This document shows, one piece after another, positions 9,105 to 16,648 of a DNA stretch of 36,338 bases. This DNA is from an uncultured Lentisphaeria bacterium. Its GTDB lineage: Bacteria; Verrucomicrobiota; Lentisphaeria; Victivallales; Victivallaceae. Under the pieces are notes generated by a model, which saw only the letters and a list, made by a program, of their open reading frames with translations, was not told where the DNA came from and ran no database searches. The stretch covers positions 1 to 36,338 of the forward strand of contig CASDQW010000095.1 in assembly GCA_949282965.1 (NCBI GenBank), in the 5' to 3' direction. Each line of letters starts with the position of its first letter. Position 1 is the stretch's first letter. The position numbers and the translations under genes were made by a program.

Positions 9105-9139
9105 GGTATTTCCTGGTTTTCAAGATTGTACTGGCCGTG

Positions 9140-9168
9140 AAAATAAGTCGTTCAAGCAAGTTTTTCAA
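9140..9168 (-). promoter_or_regulatory. Candidate sigma-70 promoter for the lipoprotein-tadA-peptidase operon
   Basis: On the minus strand, TTGAAA (9168-9163) is followed after 17 bases by TATTTT (9145-9140). The -35 matches 5 of 6 and the -10 4 of 6 consensus positions. It lies 36 bases upstream of the lipoprotein start in an AT-rich gap. This is seen only as a sequence match. Confidence 0.4.
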
Positions 9169-9198
9169 GTTTTTTCTGCTGAAAAAAGCATTCCGGAC

Positions 9199-9226
9199 TT
9201 GAAAAAATTCTCCATCCCGTTACATT
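9199..9226 (+). promoter_or_regulatory. Candidate promoter for tRNA-Gly
   Basis: TTGAAA (9199-9204), 16-base spacer, TACATT (9221-9226). It would start transcription near 9233, about 14 bases before the tRNA 5' end. The -35 match is good and the -10 moderate. Confidence 0.4.
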
Positions 9227-9246
9227 AATCGCGTTCTATCGCTCAA

Positions 9247-9320
9247 GCGGGTGTAGCAAAACGGTCATGCTCCAGCTTCCCAAGCTGGCGACGCCGGTTC
9301 GACTCCGGTCACCCGCTCCA
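9247..9320 (+). tRNA. tRNA-Gly (anticodon CCC)
   Basis: A 74-base cloverleaf can be folded by eye. The 7-bp acceptor stem is GCGGGTG with CACCCGC, the D stem is GCA/TGC, and the 5-bp anticodon stem is CCAGC/GCTGG. The loop TTCCCAA gives anticodon CCC. The T arm has loop TTCGACT, the discriminator is T, and CCA is encoded at 9318-9320. It reads GGG glycine codons. It stands alone, followed at once by nine T residues (9321-9329). It faces the esterase gene that ends at 9345 on the other strand. Confidence 0.95.
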
Positions 9321-9329
9321 TTTTTTTTT
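9321..9329 (+). terminator. T9 tract directly after the tRNA gene
   Basis: Nine consecutive T residues follow the encoded CCA. With no hairpin between, the tRNA structure itself (acceptor/T-arm) would have to serve as the stem. It is a plausible simple terminator for the tRNA transcript. Confidence 0.45.
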
Positions 9330-9344
9330 GTCTGCATTTTCGTA

Positions 9345-10658
9345 CTATTCCGCTTTTTCCGCAAGCCCCAGATGTTCGCGTACAAACGCCATCATGTCGG
9401 CCCGGAGCGCCTTGGAGATGCCGTGGGGATCGCGCGGACAGTCGATCATGCGCTTTTCTCCCGGAATCTGATTGTAGATGACATAGACCGAAGCGGGAGT
9501 GCAGGTCGGATCAATGTATCCCGCCGACATCAGTACCGGGATTTGGATTCTCCGGGCGAAAAAGGCCGAATCATAATAACCGGCAACCGTCTTGGCCTTT
9601 TCCAGCCGCTCGGGCTCGTTGCGGACGGGATAGAGCAGATGCGAGTTGCTGCGCCCCTTCAGAAACCCCGCGTGGTCGCCGAATCCGGGGACCAGTGCCG
9701 CCACCGCCGTCAGATGCGGATTCAGTGCCGCCATCGCTGTGCCCAGCGTACCGCCCTGGCTGCCGCCGTAGGCGACGAAGTGCCGACCGTCGAAATTGGG
9801 ACGGGAGGCGACGAAATCAATGGCCCGGCTGATGGCGGGATGACTGCGGAAGTAAACATGTTTTTCCCGGTCCTCGGTGTTCTGACGCAGGTAATTGAGT
9901 TTCGTACCGTAGGCTTCCTTGTACTGCTTCTGAATGGCCGGGTAACTGTCTGCCGGGCGGTAGGTGTGCACGTTCATGCGCAGGGCGATGACGCCTTCGG
10001 CGGGCCATTCGGTGTCGGGGCCGTAATAGCCGGCGCCCGCGCCGGGGAGATTGACGACCGCGGGATAACGCCCGGGCCGGGCGGGTTCGCTCAGAAAACC
10101 ATAGATGGTTTGACCATCCGGCGTCGGGACTTTCACCAGATAACAATTGCGGCCCTCATTGGAAAAACGGTCCAGTTTTTCCAGTTCCACCGGGGGGCAG
10201 GCGTTCTGGCGCGCCAGGCTTTCGGCCCAGAAACGATCGAAGTCGGCGGGTTCCTCCTGAAGCGGCGTTAATTTTTCCGGTTCGAAAGCGGCGCCGCCGG
10301 CAGCCCATGTCTTTTTTCCGTCCAGCGTGCCGGAGACCCGGAGATACAGGAATCCCGGTTCCTCCAGCGTGGCCTCAAGGGCCGCCGGTTTTTCGCCGAG
10401 TTCGATTTTTCCGGAGCGGAGCGTCAGGTCGCAGCGGCTGCAGAGCTTCAGCTGGTAATCCAGCGTGCCGGAGGTGATCGGCGCGCCGTCGGCATTTTCG
10501 GCGGAGACGTGGAAGACGACGGTTTCCCCGCACCGGTATTTCGGCATTTCGCGGTCGGCGATGACGGTCAGTTTCGGTTTGTCGGCGGCGAGACAGCTGC
10601 AGCTCAGCGTAAACAGAGCCGGCAGCAGCAGACGGCGGAAAAACAATGTTGCCAGCAT
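9345..10658 (-). CDS. Secreted acetyl-xylan-esterase-type (AXE1/cephalosporin C deacetylase family) hydrolase
   Basis: 437 aa. ATG 10658 is preceded by AAGGG. It has a signal peptide (LFFRRLLLPALFTLSCSCLAA); an S-C near the end could also suggest lipidation, but no proper lipobox is clear. Residues ~25-125 are a beta-sandwich preceding domain. The alpha/beta-hydrolase domain from ~130 has the nucleophile S300 in VAYGGSQGGTLG, the acid D383 in SAGYIDPTCTP and H412 in CPRDPHGIS. This is the acetyl xylan esterase (AXE1) triad layout, in which the GGSQGG elbow and the D-P-T-C motif are diagnostic. The family removes acetyl groups from xylan or acetylated sugars, which suits the carbohydrate theme. 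It is monocistronic, divergent from the pilus-type gene pair and convergent with the tRNA. Confidence 0.88.
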   Translation of the reverse strand: MLATLFFRRLLLPALFTLSCSCLAADKPKLTVIADREMPKYRCGETVVFHVSAENADGAPITSGTLDYQLKLCSRCDLTLRSGKIELGEKPAALEATLEEPGFLYLRVSGTLDGKKTWAAGGAAFEPEKLTPLQEEPADFDRFWAESLARQNACPPVELEKLDRFSNEGRNCYLVKVPTPDGQTIYGFLSEPARPGRYPAVVNLPGAGAGYYGPDTEWPAEGVIALRMNVHTYRPADSYPAIQKQYKEAYGTKLNYLRQNTEDREKHVYFRSHPAISRAIDFVASRPNFDGRHFVAYGGSQGGTLGTAMAALNPHLTAVAALVPGFGDHAGFLKGRSNSHLLYPVRNEPERLEKAKTVAGYYDSAFFARRIQIPVLMSAGYIDPTCTPASVYVIYNQIPGEKRMIDCPRDPHGISKALRADMMAFVREHLGLAEKAE

Positions 10659-10744
10659 GGCATATACCCTTCAAAAATGATTCTTATACAGGACAACTGG
10701 AGTGCAATATACTTGGACTCCTCCGAATTTTCAAGCTCGGAAGT

Positions 10745-10772
10745 TTGACTTCCTGAGAAATTCTGGTATTTG
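10745..10772 (+). promoter_or_regulatory. Candidate promoter for the TPR/PilT gene pair
   Basis: TTGACT (10745-10750) is followed after 16 bases by TATTTG (10767-10772). The site is 38 bases upstream of ATG 10811 in the 152-base divergent gap. The -35 is strong and the -10 weak. Confidence 0.3.
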
Positions 10773-10810
10773 TAAATTTGTAACCGGAAAACGAAAGACG
10801 ACGGGGACTT

Positions 10811-11434
10811 ATGGCGGGAATCTACTGGTCGCATGTTCTGGAAAAATTCTGCATGGCGCTCTGGTACGTGCTGTTGCTTTTCTGCGTCTGGGTCATGGTC
10901 CGATTCGGACTCGGCGGTTTTCTCGAAGGTGGTCTGACCGGGGTCGGGAGTTTTTTGATCGCGCTGCCTTTCGGGGTGCTGGCGGGGCTGGTGGGCTGGC
11001 GCCTTTTCGCTCCGGGGCTGGCGGACGGGGTCACCCGTCTGCTGGTAGGGGGATCGGAGAAGCTCAAGGCGCCGCCGCCGCTTCTGTCGCCCTGCGCCGG
11101 AATGATCGCGGCGGGCCGGTTGGAGGAGGCGCGGGAAGCCTTGTTGGAGCTGCGGCAGCAATACCCGAATTCCCCGGAGGTTGCGGAACTGCTGTGGCAA
11201 GTTTATGAGAGCAGCGGCGACCGCGAAGGACAGATCGCGGTGATTGAAACGTATTTTCAAACCTCAGACCGGCAGCCCGGAGCGGCCAATGTGATGTTGC
11301 TTCTGGCTTATGCCGATCTGATCGGGGAGAGGGCCGTGCCGCTGCTGCGCTCCGAATTGGGGCGGAGCGTCTACCGGGCGGTGGAAAAACGGGAATTGCA
11401 GAACCGGTTGCGCTCTTTGATCGGAAGCGCTTAA
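10811..11434 (+). CDS. Membrane-anchored TPR-like protein of unknown function
   Basis: 207 aa. ATG 10811 has GGGGA just upstream. Two hydrophobic segments are visible: ~residues 15-37 (MALWYVLLLFCVWVMV) and ~45-65 (SFLIALPFGVLAGLVGWRLF). The C-terminal ~115 residues are helix pairs with TPR/Sel1 character: GRLEEAREALLELRQQYPNS, then PEVAELLWQVYESSGDREG. An inner-membrane protein with a cytoplasmic helical-repeat domain is the simplest reading. It precedes the double PilT-type ATPase by 45 bases on the same strand, so a role as partner or adaptor of that motor is likely but unproven. No named family recognised. Confidence 0.7.
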   Translation: MAGIYWSHVLEKFCMALWYVLLLFCVWVMVRFGLGGFLEGGLTGVGSFLIALPFGVLAGLVGWRLFAPGLADGVTRLLVGGSEKLKAPPPLLSPCAGMIAAGRLEEAREALLELRQQYPNSPEVAELLWQVYESSGDREGQIAVIETYFQTSDRQPGAANVMLLLAYADLIGERAVPLLRSELGRSVYRAVEKRELQNRLRSLIGSA

Positions 11435-11479
11435 TCCTCTGCTTAAAAATATTTTCTGAAATACCGGGAGGCAGGGCCG

Positions 11480-13687
11480 ATGGACCGTGATTTCGACAAT
11501 CTGCTGCGGGAGGCGCTGCGGGCGGGCGCATCCGATCTTTTCGTCAATGCGGGGAAGACGCCTTCGCTACGTTCTTGCGGAACGGTGGAGCTGATGGCGG
11601 ATGCACCGATCCTTGAGGCAGCAGAAATCGACGCATTCCGGCGGAGTGTGCTGACGGAGGCGGCGGAGACGCAATATCAGCAGAGCGGCAGTTACGATGC
11701 TTCTTTTTCGCTTTCCGGCGGGGAACGGTTCCGGCTCAATTTTTTTCAGGCGTTTCATGGTCCCGGTTTTGCGGCGCGCCCCGTGTATTCCGGCAATGCG
11801 CTCGACGTTGCGGCGCTGAATCTGCCGCCGGCGATTGCGCGGACGGCGATGGAACCGCGGGGACTGATTCTCGTTTCCGGCTCGACCGGCAGCGGAAAAT
11901 CCACGACTTTGGCCGCCATGGTCAATTTGATCAACAACCGGGTGCACCGCCATATTCTGACGCTGGAGGATCCGGTGGAATTTCTGCATGAGGACCGGCT
12001 GAGCCTGGTGACCCAGCGCGAAATTCATTCCGACGTGTCGGGATTCGCGGACGCCGTCCGCAGTGCCATGCGGGAAAACCCCGACGTCATCGTCATCGGG
12101 GAAATGCGCGATATGGAAACCATGCAGGCGGCGATCAACGCCGCCCTGACCGGACACCTGGTGATCAGTACGGTACACACCGCCGATTCGATTCAGGCCC
12201 TGGAACGGATTGTCAATCTGTTTCCGGAACATCAGCGCGAACAAATTGCGATTGACCTGGGCATGGCGCTTCTGGCGATTTTCGCGCAGCGGCTGCTGCC
12301 GCGCGCCGACGGCAAGGGGATGGTGCCCGCCGTCGAATGCCTGATGGGGACGCCGTCGGTGCGCAAACTGATTGCGGATCGGGATTACCGTGGGCTGGAG
12401 GATGCCCTGCGGCGTGGCGCTGAAAGCGGCATGATCACCTTCAACCGGGCGCTTTTCCAGCTCTTCCGCGAGCAGCGGATTACGACCGAGACCGCGTTGG
12501 CTGCCTCGGACAACCGGGAGGAACTGGCCCTGCTGTTCAAAGGCATGGAAAGCGGCGTCGATGCCTTCCGCAGCCATTACAACATCGACGGTCTGGATGA
12601 CGACCATGGCGTGGATATGCGCCAACTGCTGCGGGCGGCGGTCAAGATGGGGGCCAGCGATCTGCTGCTTTCCACGGGAGCCGCGCCGACGTTGCGGATC
12701 AACGGAATGTTGCGGCCGCTGGATCTGCCGGTGCTGGTGCCGGGGGACATTCAACGACTGTTGTTCAGCGTGACTTCGCGACGGCAGCGGATTGAGTTCG
12801 AGGAGAAACGGGAACTGGATTTCGCGCTGGCGGTGGAATTGCAGCTGGATCGGGCGTCCGAGGAACGAACGGTCTTCCGCTTCCGAATCAACGGTTTTTA
12901 CCAGCGCGGCAATGTCGGAGTGGTGGCCCGGGTGGTGGCGGACACCATTCCCACGCCGGAGGCCCTGACGCTGCCGCCGGCTCTGGTGCGGATGGCCGAC
13001 AAACAGCAGGGCCTGATTCTGATTACCGGCCCGACCGGGAGCGGCAAGTCCACGACACTGGCCAGTCTGATCGATTACATCAACCGCCGCCGCTCCTGTC
13101 ACATCATCACGGTGGAGGACCCGATCGAATACGTGCACGACAACCACATGGCGCTGGTGGAGCAGCGGGAGCTGCACGCGGATACCCTGAGTTACGCCAC
13201 CGCGCTCAAATACGTGCTGCGGCAGGATCCGGACGTGATTCTGGTCGGGGAAATGCGCGACATCGACACCATGGCCGCCGCGCTGACCGCGGCCGAAACC
13301 GGACATCTGGTCTTCGCCACGATCCATACCAACAATGCGCCGCAGACCATCGACCGGATTATCGATTCCTTCCCGTCGGCCCACCAGAATCAGATCCGGC
13401 TGCAGCTGGCTGGGGTCCTGCTGGCGGTGGTGTCGCAGCGCCTGCTGCCGCGCCTCGACGGCGCCGGACGGGTGGCGGCGTTCGAAGTCATGATCGGCAC
13501 GCCGCCGGTTCTGGCGCTGGTGCGCGAAGGCAAAACGCACCAGCTTCAATCCGTGATCGAAACTGGTGCCAAGGACGGCATGATCACCATGGAGAAGGCG
13601 CTGGAGGAATTGTACAGCGCCGGTCTGGTTTCCCGGGAGGAGGTCCGCAGTCTCCAGGTGGAATGCCGTTCGGTCAGGGCTTTTTGA
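11480..13687 (+). CDS. Double PilT-type ATPase: two complete retraction-ATPase modules fused in tandem
   Basis: 735 aa. ATG 11480 has GGGAGG upstream. Each half is a full PilT/PilU-like GspE-superfamily protein. Half 1 (~1-370) opens with REALRAGASDLFVNAG. It has Walker A GSTGSGKST (134-142), Walker B VIGEMRD (E208), and the His box GHLVISTVHTAD. Its C-terminal segment is GMITFNRALFQLFREQRIT. Half 2 (~378-735) opens with LLRAAVKMGASDLLLSTG. It has Walker A GPTGSGKST (517-525), Walker B VGEMRD (E591), and the His box GHLVFATIHTNNA. It ends with LVREGKTHQLQSVI and GMITMEKALEELYSAGLVS. Single PilT proteins are ~345-375 aa, so this is exactly double. Half 2 is closer to classical PilT; the end of half 1 reads more like PilU. 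It should power type IV pilus retraction or a related motor as a hexamer. No frameshift or internal stop is seen. Its end overlaps the convergent DUF2062 gene by 14 bases. Confidence 0.92.
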   Translation: MDRDFDNLLREALRAGASDLFVNAGKTPSLRSCGTVELMADAPILEAAEIDAFRRSVLTEAAETQYQQSGSYDASFSLSGGERFRLNFFQAFHGPGFAARPVYSGNALDVAALNLPPAIARTAMEPRGLILVSGSTGSGKSTTLAAMVNLINNRVHRHILTLEDPVEFLHEDRLSLVTQREIHSDVSGFADAVRSAMRENPDVIVIGEMRDMETMQAAINAALTGHLVISTVHTADSIQALERIVNLFPEHQREQIAIDLGMALLAIFAQRLLPRADGKGMVPAVECLMGTPSVRKLIADRDYRGLEDALRRGAESGMITFNRALFQLFREQRITTETALAASDNREELALLFKGMESGVDAFRSHYNIDGLDDDHGVDMRQLLRAAVKMGASDLLLSTGAAPTLRINGMLRPLDLPVLVPGDIQRLLFSVTSRRQRIEFEEKRELDFALAVELQLDRASEERTVFRFRINGFYQRGNVGVVARVVADTIPTPEALTLPPALVRMADKQQGLILITGPTGSGKSTTLASLIDYINRRRSCHIITVEDPIEYVHDNHMALVEQRELHADTLSYATALKYVLRQDPDVILVGEMRDIDTMAAALTAAETGHLVFATIHTNNAPQTIDRIIDSFPSAHQNQIRLQLAGVLLAVVSQRLLPRLDGAGRVAAFEVMIGTPPVLALVREGKTHQLQSVIETGAKDGMITMEKALEELYSAGLVSREEVRSLQVECRSVRAF

Positions 13688-14189
13688 GCTCCTTGCGCCG
13701 CTGTCGCCGGGCCGCCATCCGGGCACGGAAGCCGGTGACCATGGAGCGCACCAGAAAATAGGTGATCGGCGTCGAAATCAGCGCGAAAACCGCTCCGCCG
13801 ACGAAGAAGTCGGTGAGCAGTTCCCGGCTGAGACGAAAAAGCGCTTCCCGGGTCTGCTCTTCCAGGAGTTCCTTCAGAGCGTCTTTGATAAACGCGTAAC
13901 TGAGGGATCCTCCGGTGACCAGGTTGCCGATCCAGCATTGAACCGGATAGATGAAAAAGACGGTTACCGGATTCGTGGCGAACGTGCCGATGGTGGCGCC
14001 GATCTTGGACCCGCGCAGGGCGAACGAAAGCGGGATGGAAACCAGCAGCTGGGTGCCGATCGGCATGATCCAGCCGATGCACATGCCGATGGCCCAGCCG
14101 CGGGCAATATACTCGGGGGTGCCGCGTTCCTTGACCATCTTCAAGTAATAATAATGCATTTTGCGGCGCAGCCAGCTGATTTTCCTCAT
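13674..14189 (-). CDS. DUF2062 family inner-membrane protein
   Basis: 171 aa. ATG 14189 overlaps the stop of the Na/Pi cotransporter gene by 4 bases, so translation is coupled. The motif order ARGWAIGMCIGWIMPIGTQ, then SFALRGSKIGATIGTFATNPVT, then the long amphipathic stretch and a final hydrophobic pair (DFFVGGAVFALISTPITYFLV) fits the DUF2062 family. The small-residue G-x-F-x-x-N-P element is its hallmark. Basic N-terminus (RKISWLRRKMHYYYLK) and tail (RARMAARRQRRKELKK) fit a cytoplasmic-in topology. The family has no settled function; some members sit with glycosyltransferases or envelope genes. Here it is the third gene of a Ca2+/phosphate transport operon. The 3' end overlaps the PilT-type gene. 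Confidence 0.85.
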   Translation of the reverse strand: MRKISWLRRKMHYYYLKMVKERGTPEYIARGWAIGMCIGWIMPIGTQLLVSIPLSFALRGSKIGATIGTFATNPVTVFFIYPVQCWIGNLVTGGSLSYAFIKDALKELLEEQTREALFRLSRELLTDFFVGGAVFALISTPITYFLVRSMVTGFRARMAARRQRRKELKKP

Positions 14190-16648
14190 TCCTCTTCTCC
14201 CTTTCCGGTGGTAATGCCGCCGAAGACGGCGATGGCTTCAGCCCGTTCGGCCAGATTGTTCAGCACTCCGCTGATTTTGCGCATGGCGTCGACGAACGCG
14301 AGGAACGCCATGCCGGAGGACAGATCATACTCCGCATGGCGGAGGTGCTGAATATGTTCGTTTTCCAGTTCGTCGGCGTTTCTCCGGATCCAGTGGCCGA
14401 TGGCGACGGCGCGTTCGGCATCGCCGCGGCCGGGGTGTTCGAGGGCGGCGGTAACCGCCCGACGCATCAGGAGCAGCCGTTCATAAAGGTGTTCCAGTTT
14501 TTTCTTCAGTTTGCCGGAGATTTTGCCGCCCGGCTCCGCGGAACGGCGGGCGGCGTCGATGATGGTGGCGGCGTAGTCTGCAAGTTTTTCCACATCATTG
14601 ATGGCGTGAAGCAGTTTCGGCAGTACTTCGGACTGCTCGGCGGAGAGTTCCCGGCGGGTGATTTTCACCACGTAGTCGGTCAGGTCGAGCTGCATCCGAT
14701 CGATGGCGATTTCCTGTTCCTCGATGTCCCGGATGGTCTCTTTTTCCAGATCCCGACGGAAGAAGCAACAGTTGGTGGCCCGTTCCAGATTGCACCCCGC
14801 GTCCCGCAGCATGATCCGCAGCTGGATCACGCACTGTTGCAGGGCGATGGCGGGATTTTCCAGCAAATTGGCGTCGAGATGGTTATAACGGATTTTCCGG
14901 AGCTTGACCGGGATCAGCCGTTCGCACAGTTTCGCCAGCGCCGGAATGAACGGCAGCAGCAGCAGAGCGGTCAGCACATTGAATAATGTGTGGGCGTTGG
15001 CGATGTGGCGCGGCACATTCTGCGGTACCGTTCCCAGTGCATTGCCCGGCGTGCAGAGGTCCACCAGATAGTAAAACACCGGCGTTCCGGTCGTTCCCCA
15101 CGGTACATAAAAGAAGACCAGCATGATCAAAGTTCCGATCAGGTTGAACAGCGTATGGGCCAGCGCCGCCTGCTTGCCCACCCGGTTCCCCGGAATGGCG
15201 GCGAGCTGCGCGGTGATGGTCGTGCCGATATTGGCTCCCAGGAGCAGCGGCACCGCGGTGTAGAAGTTGATCAAACCACCCGCACCGAGTGCGATGATGA
15301 TGCCGGTCGTGGCCGAGCTGGATTGGATCAGCATGGTGGCGGCCAGTCCGATGCCCAGCGCCCCCAGGACCGCCCCGAACGGCATGACACCCGCCACCGG
15401 CGTGCAGTCGAACTTGCGGAAGACCTCCAGCACCGACGGGAAGCGTCCGATCAGCGTCAGCTCTTCGCTCATCATGGACATGCCGAAGAAGAGGAAGCCG
15501 AAGCCCAGCACGGTTTCTCCGATGCCGCGGAACGCCCGGTGTGTGACGAAGAGCAGCAGCGTCCCGGCGATGATCGCCGGCATGGCCAGTGCGGCGATGT
15601 CGAACGAGACGATCTGTGCGGTGATGGTGGTTCCGATGTTGGTGCCGAAGATGATTCCCACGGCCTGAGTCAGATTCAGCAGTCCGGCGTTGATGAAGCC
15701 GATCACCATGACCGTACTGGCGCTGGAAGACTGGATAACCGCGGTGACTCCGGCACCGGCCAGCAGCGCGACATAGCGGTTGCGTGAGAAGAATTGCAGG
15801 ATGGCCCGCATCCGTTCTCCGGCGACTTTCTGGAGTCCGTCGCTCATTAATTTCATGCCGAAAATGAAGACGGCCAGTCCCGCAAACGTGTTCAATGCCA
15901 GCTGCCAGGGATTCATGGCCAGCACTTCGGCGGTAATTCCCCGGGTGACGAACTGTCCGGAGGGATCGGCGGGCTGAATGTTGACCGCGCAGCGTCCGGT
16001 TTCCCGGCCGAGGCGCAGGGTACTGACGGCATTGCCGTGTTCGTCAGTGACGGCGGCGGCGTTGCCGAGCGTGGCGGCATGACCGTCGCCGTCGATTCGG
16101 AAGTAGACCGGCACGCCTGCCGCGGGGCTGCCGTCGGCGCGGGTCAGACGGACCCGGAGCGGTTCGTCCGTTTCCTCGCCGGCGAAAGCCTCCTGACCGT
16201 TGCCGAACAGTTCCAGCCCGACGATGAAACGGATCCGGATTCGTTTTTCCGGTGCGTCCTCCGGGATGATTTCCAGATAATGATCGCCGACCCGGGTTCC
16301 GGCACCGACGCGGAACCGGATGACGCCGCCGTCGTCGCTGGTCAGGGAGTCGGCGGTCAGTCGGAGACTGGATCCGGGCGCGATGTTCAACCGTACTTTG
16401 CATCCGGCCGCCGGCGGCGGGGCGCCTTCACCACCGAGCAGTCCCCGACGGGGGCGTCCGCTCAGCTCCGCCAGAACCTCCAGCGGGAAGTCGGCGCCCG
16501 GTGCGGCGCACTGATCCGCTCCCTGCAGCACCGTGACGCGGTGGGGTTTGACCGGCTGGGATGGGGCGCATCCGACGAGGCTGCTCAGGAGGAGCGGCAG
16601 GAACAGGAGCAGAAGGCCCGGAATCGATGCAGCCAGGAATCGTTTCAT
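14186..16648 (-). CDS. Na/Pi cotransporter family protein with N-terminal lipoprotein/Ig-like extension and C-terminal PhoU-like domain
   Basis: 820 aa. ATG 16648 has GGAGGAG upstream and overlaps the ATPase stop by 4 bases. The N-terminus has a hydrophobic stretch and a lipobox, LVGC (C27). Residues ~28-145 and ~146-244 are two beta-rich modules; the second has 'PAAGVPVYFRIDGDG', typical of bacterial Ig-like (Big_1-type) folds. The transporter proper begins at MNPWQLALNTFAGLAVFIFG (M245). It holds the two inverted NptA/PF02690 repeats with QSSS motifs (AVIQSSSAST; MLIQSSSATT) and GTNIGTTITAQ / GANIGTTITAQ. The last ~220 residues are a PhoU-like helical bundle. Usual members are ~540-600 aa and begin where M245 lies. 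It likely imports phosphate with Na+ at the inner membrane. M245 could be an internal start, but no strong ribosome site was identified there. Confidence 0.9.
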   Translation of the reverse strand: MKRFLAASIPGLLLLFLPLLLSSLVGCAPSQPVKPHRVTVLQGADQCAAPGADFPLEVLAELSGRPRRGLLGGEGAPPPAAGCKVRLNIAPGSSLRLTADSLTSDDGGVIRFRVGAGTRVGDHYLEIIPEDAPEKRIRIRFIVGLELFGNGQEAFAGEETDEPLRVRLTRADGSPAAGVPVYFRIDGDGHAATLGNAAAVTDEHGNAVSTLRLGRETGRCAVNIQPADPSGQFVTRGITAEVLAMNPWQLALNTFAGLAVFIFGMKLMSDGLQKVAGERMRAILQFFSRNRYVALLAGAGVTAVIQSSSASTVMVIGFINAGLLNLTQAVGIIFGTNIGTTITAQIVSFDIAALAMPAIIAGTLLLFVTHRAFRGIGETVLGFGFLFFGMSMMSEELTLIGRFPSVLEVFRKFDCTPVAGVMPFGAVLGALGIGLAATMLIQSSSATTGIIIALGAGGLINFYTAVPLLLGANIGTTITAQLAAIPGNRVGKQAALAHTLFNLIGTLIMLVFFYVPWGTTGTPVFYYLVDLCTPGNALGTVPQNVPRHIANAHTLFNVLTALLLLPFIPALAKLCERLIPVKLRKIRYNHLDANLLENPAIALQQCVIQLRIMLRDAGCNLERATNCCFFRRDLEKETIRDIEEQEIAIDRMQLDLTDYVVKITRRELSAEQSEVLPKLLHAINDVEKLADYAATIIDAARRSAEPGGKISGKLKKKLEHLYERLLLMRRAVTAALEHPGRGDAERAVAIGHWIRRNADELENEHIQHLRHAEYDLSSGMAFLAFVDAMRKISGVLNNLAERAEAIAVFGGITTGKGEEE

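Noticed and set aside
9247..9345. tRNA 3' end as an integration (att) site
   Set aside because: No integrase gene and no second copy of the tRNA end in the window.
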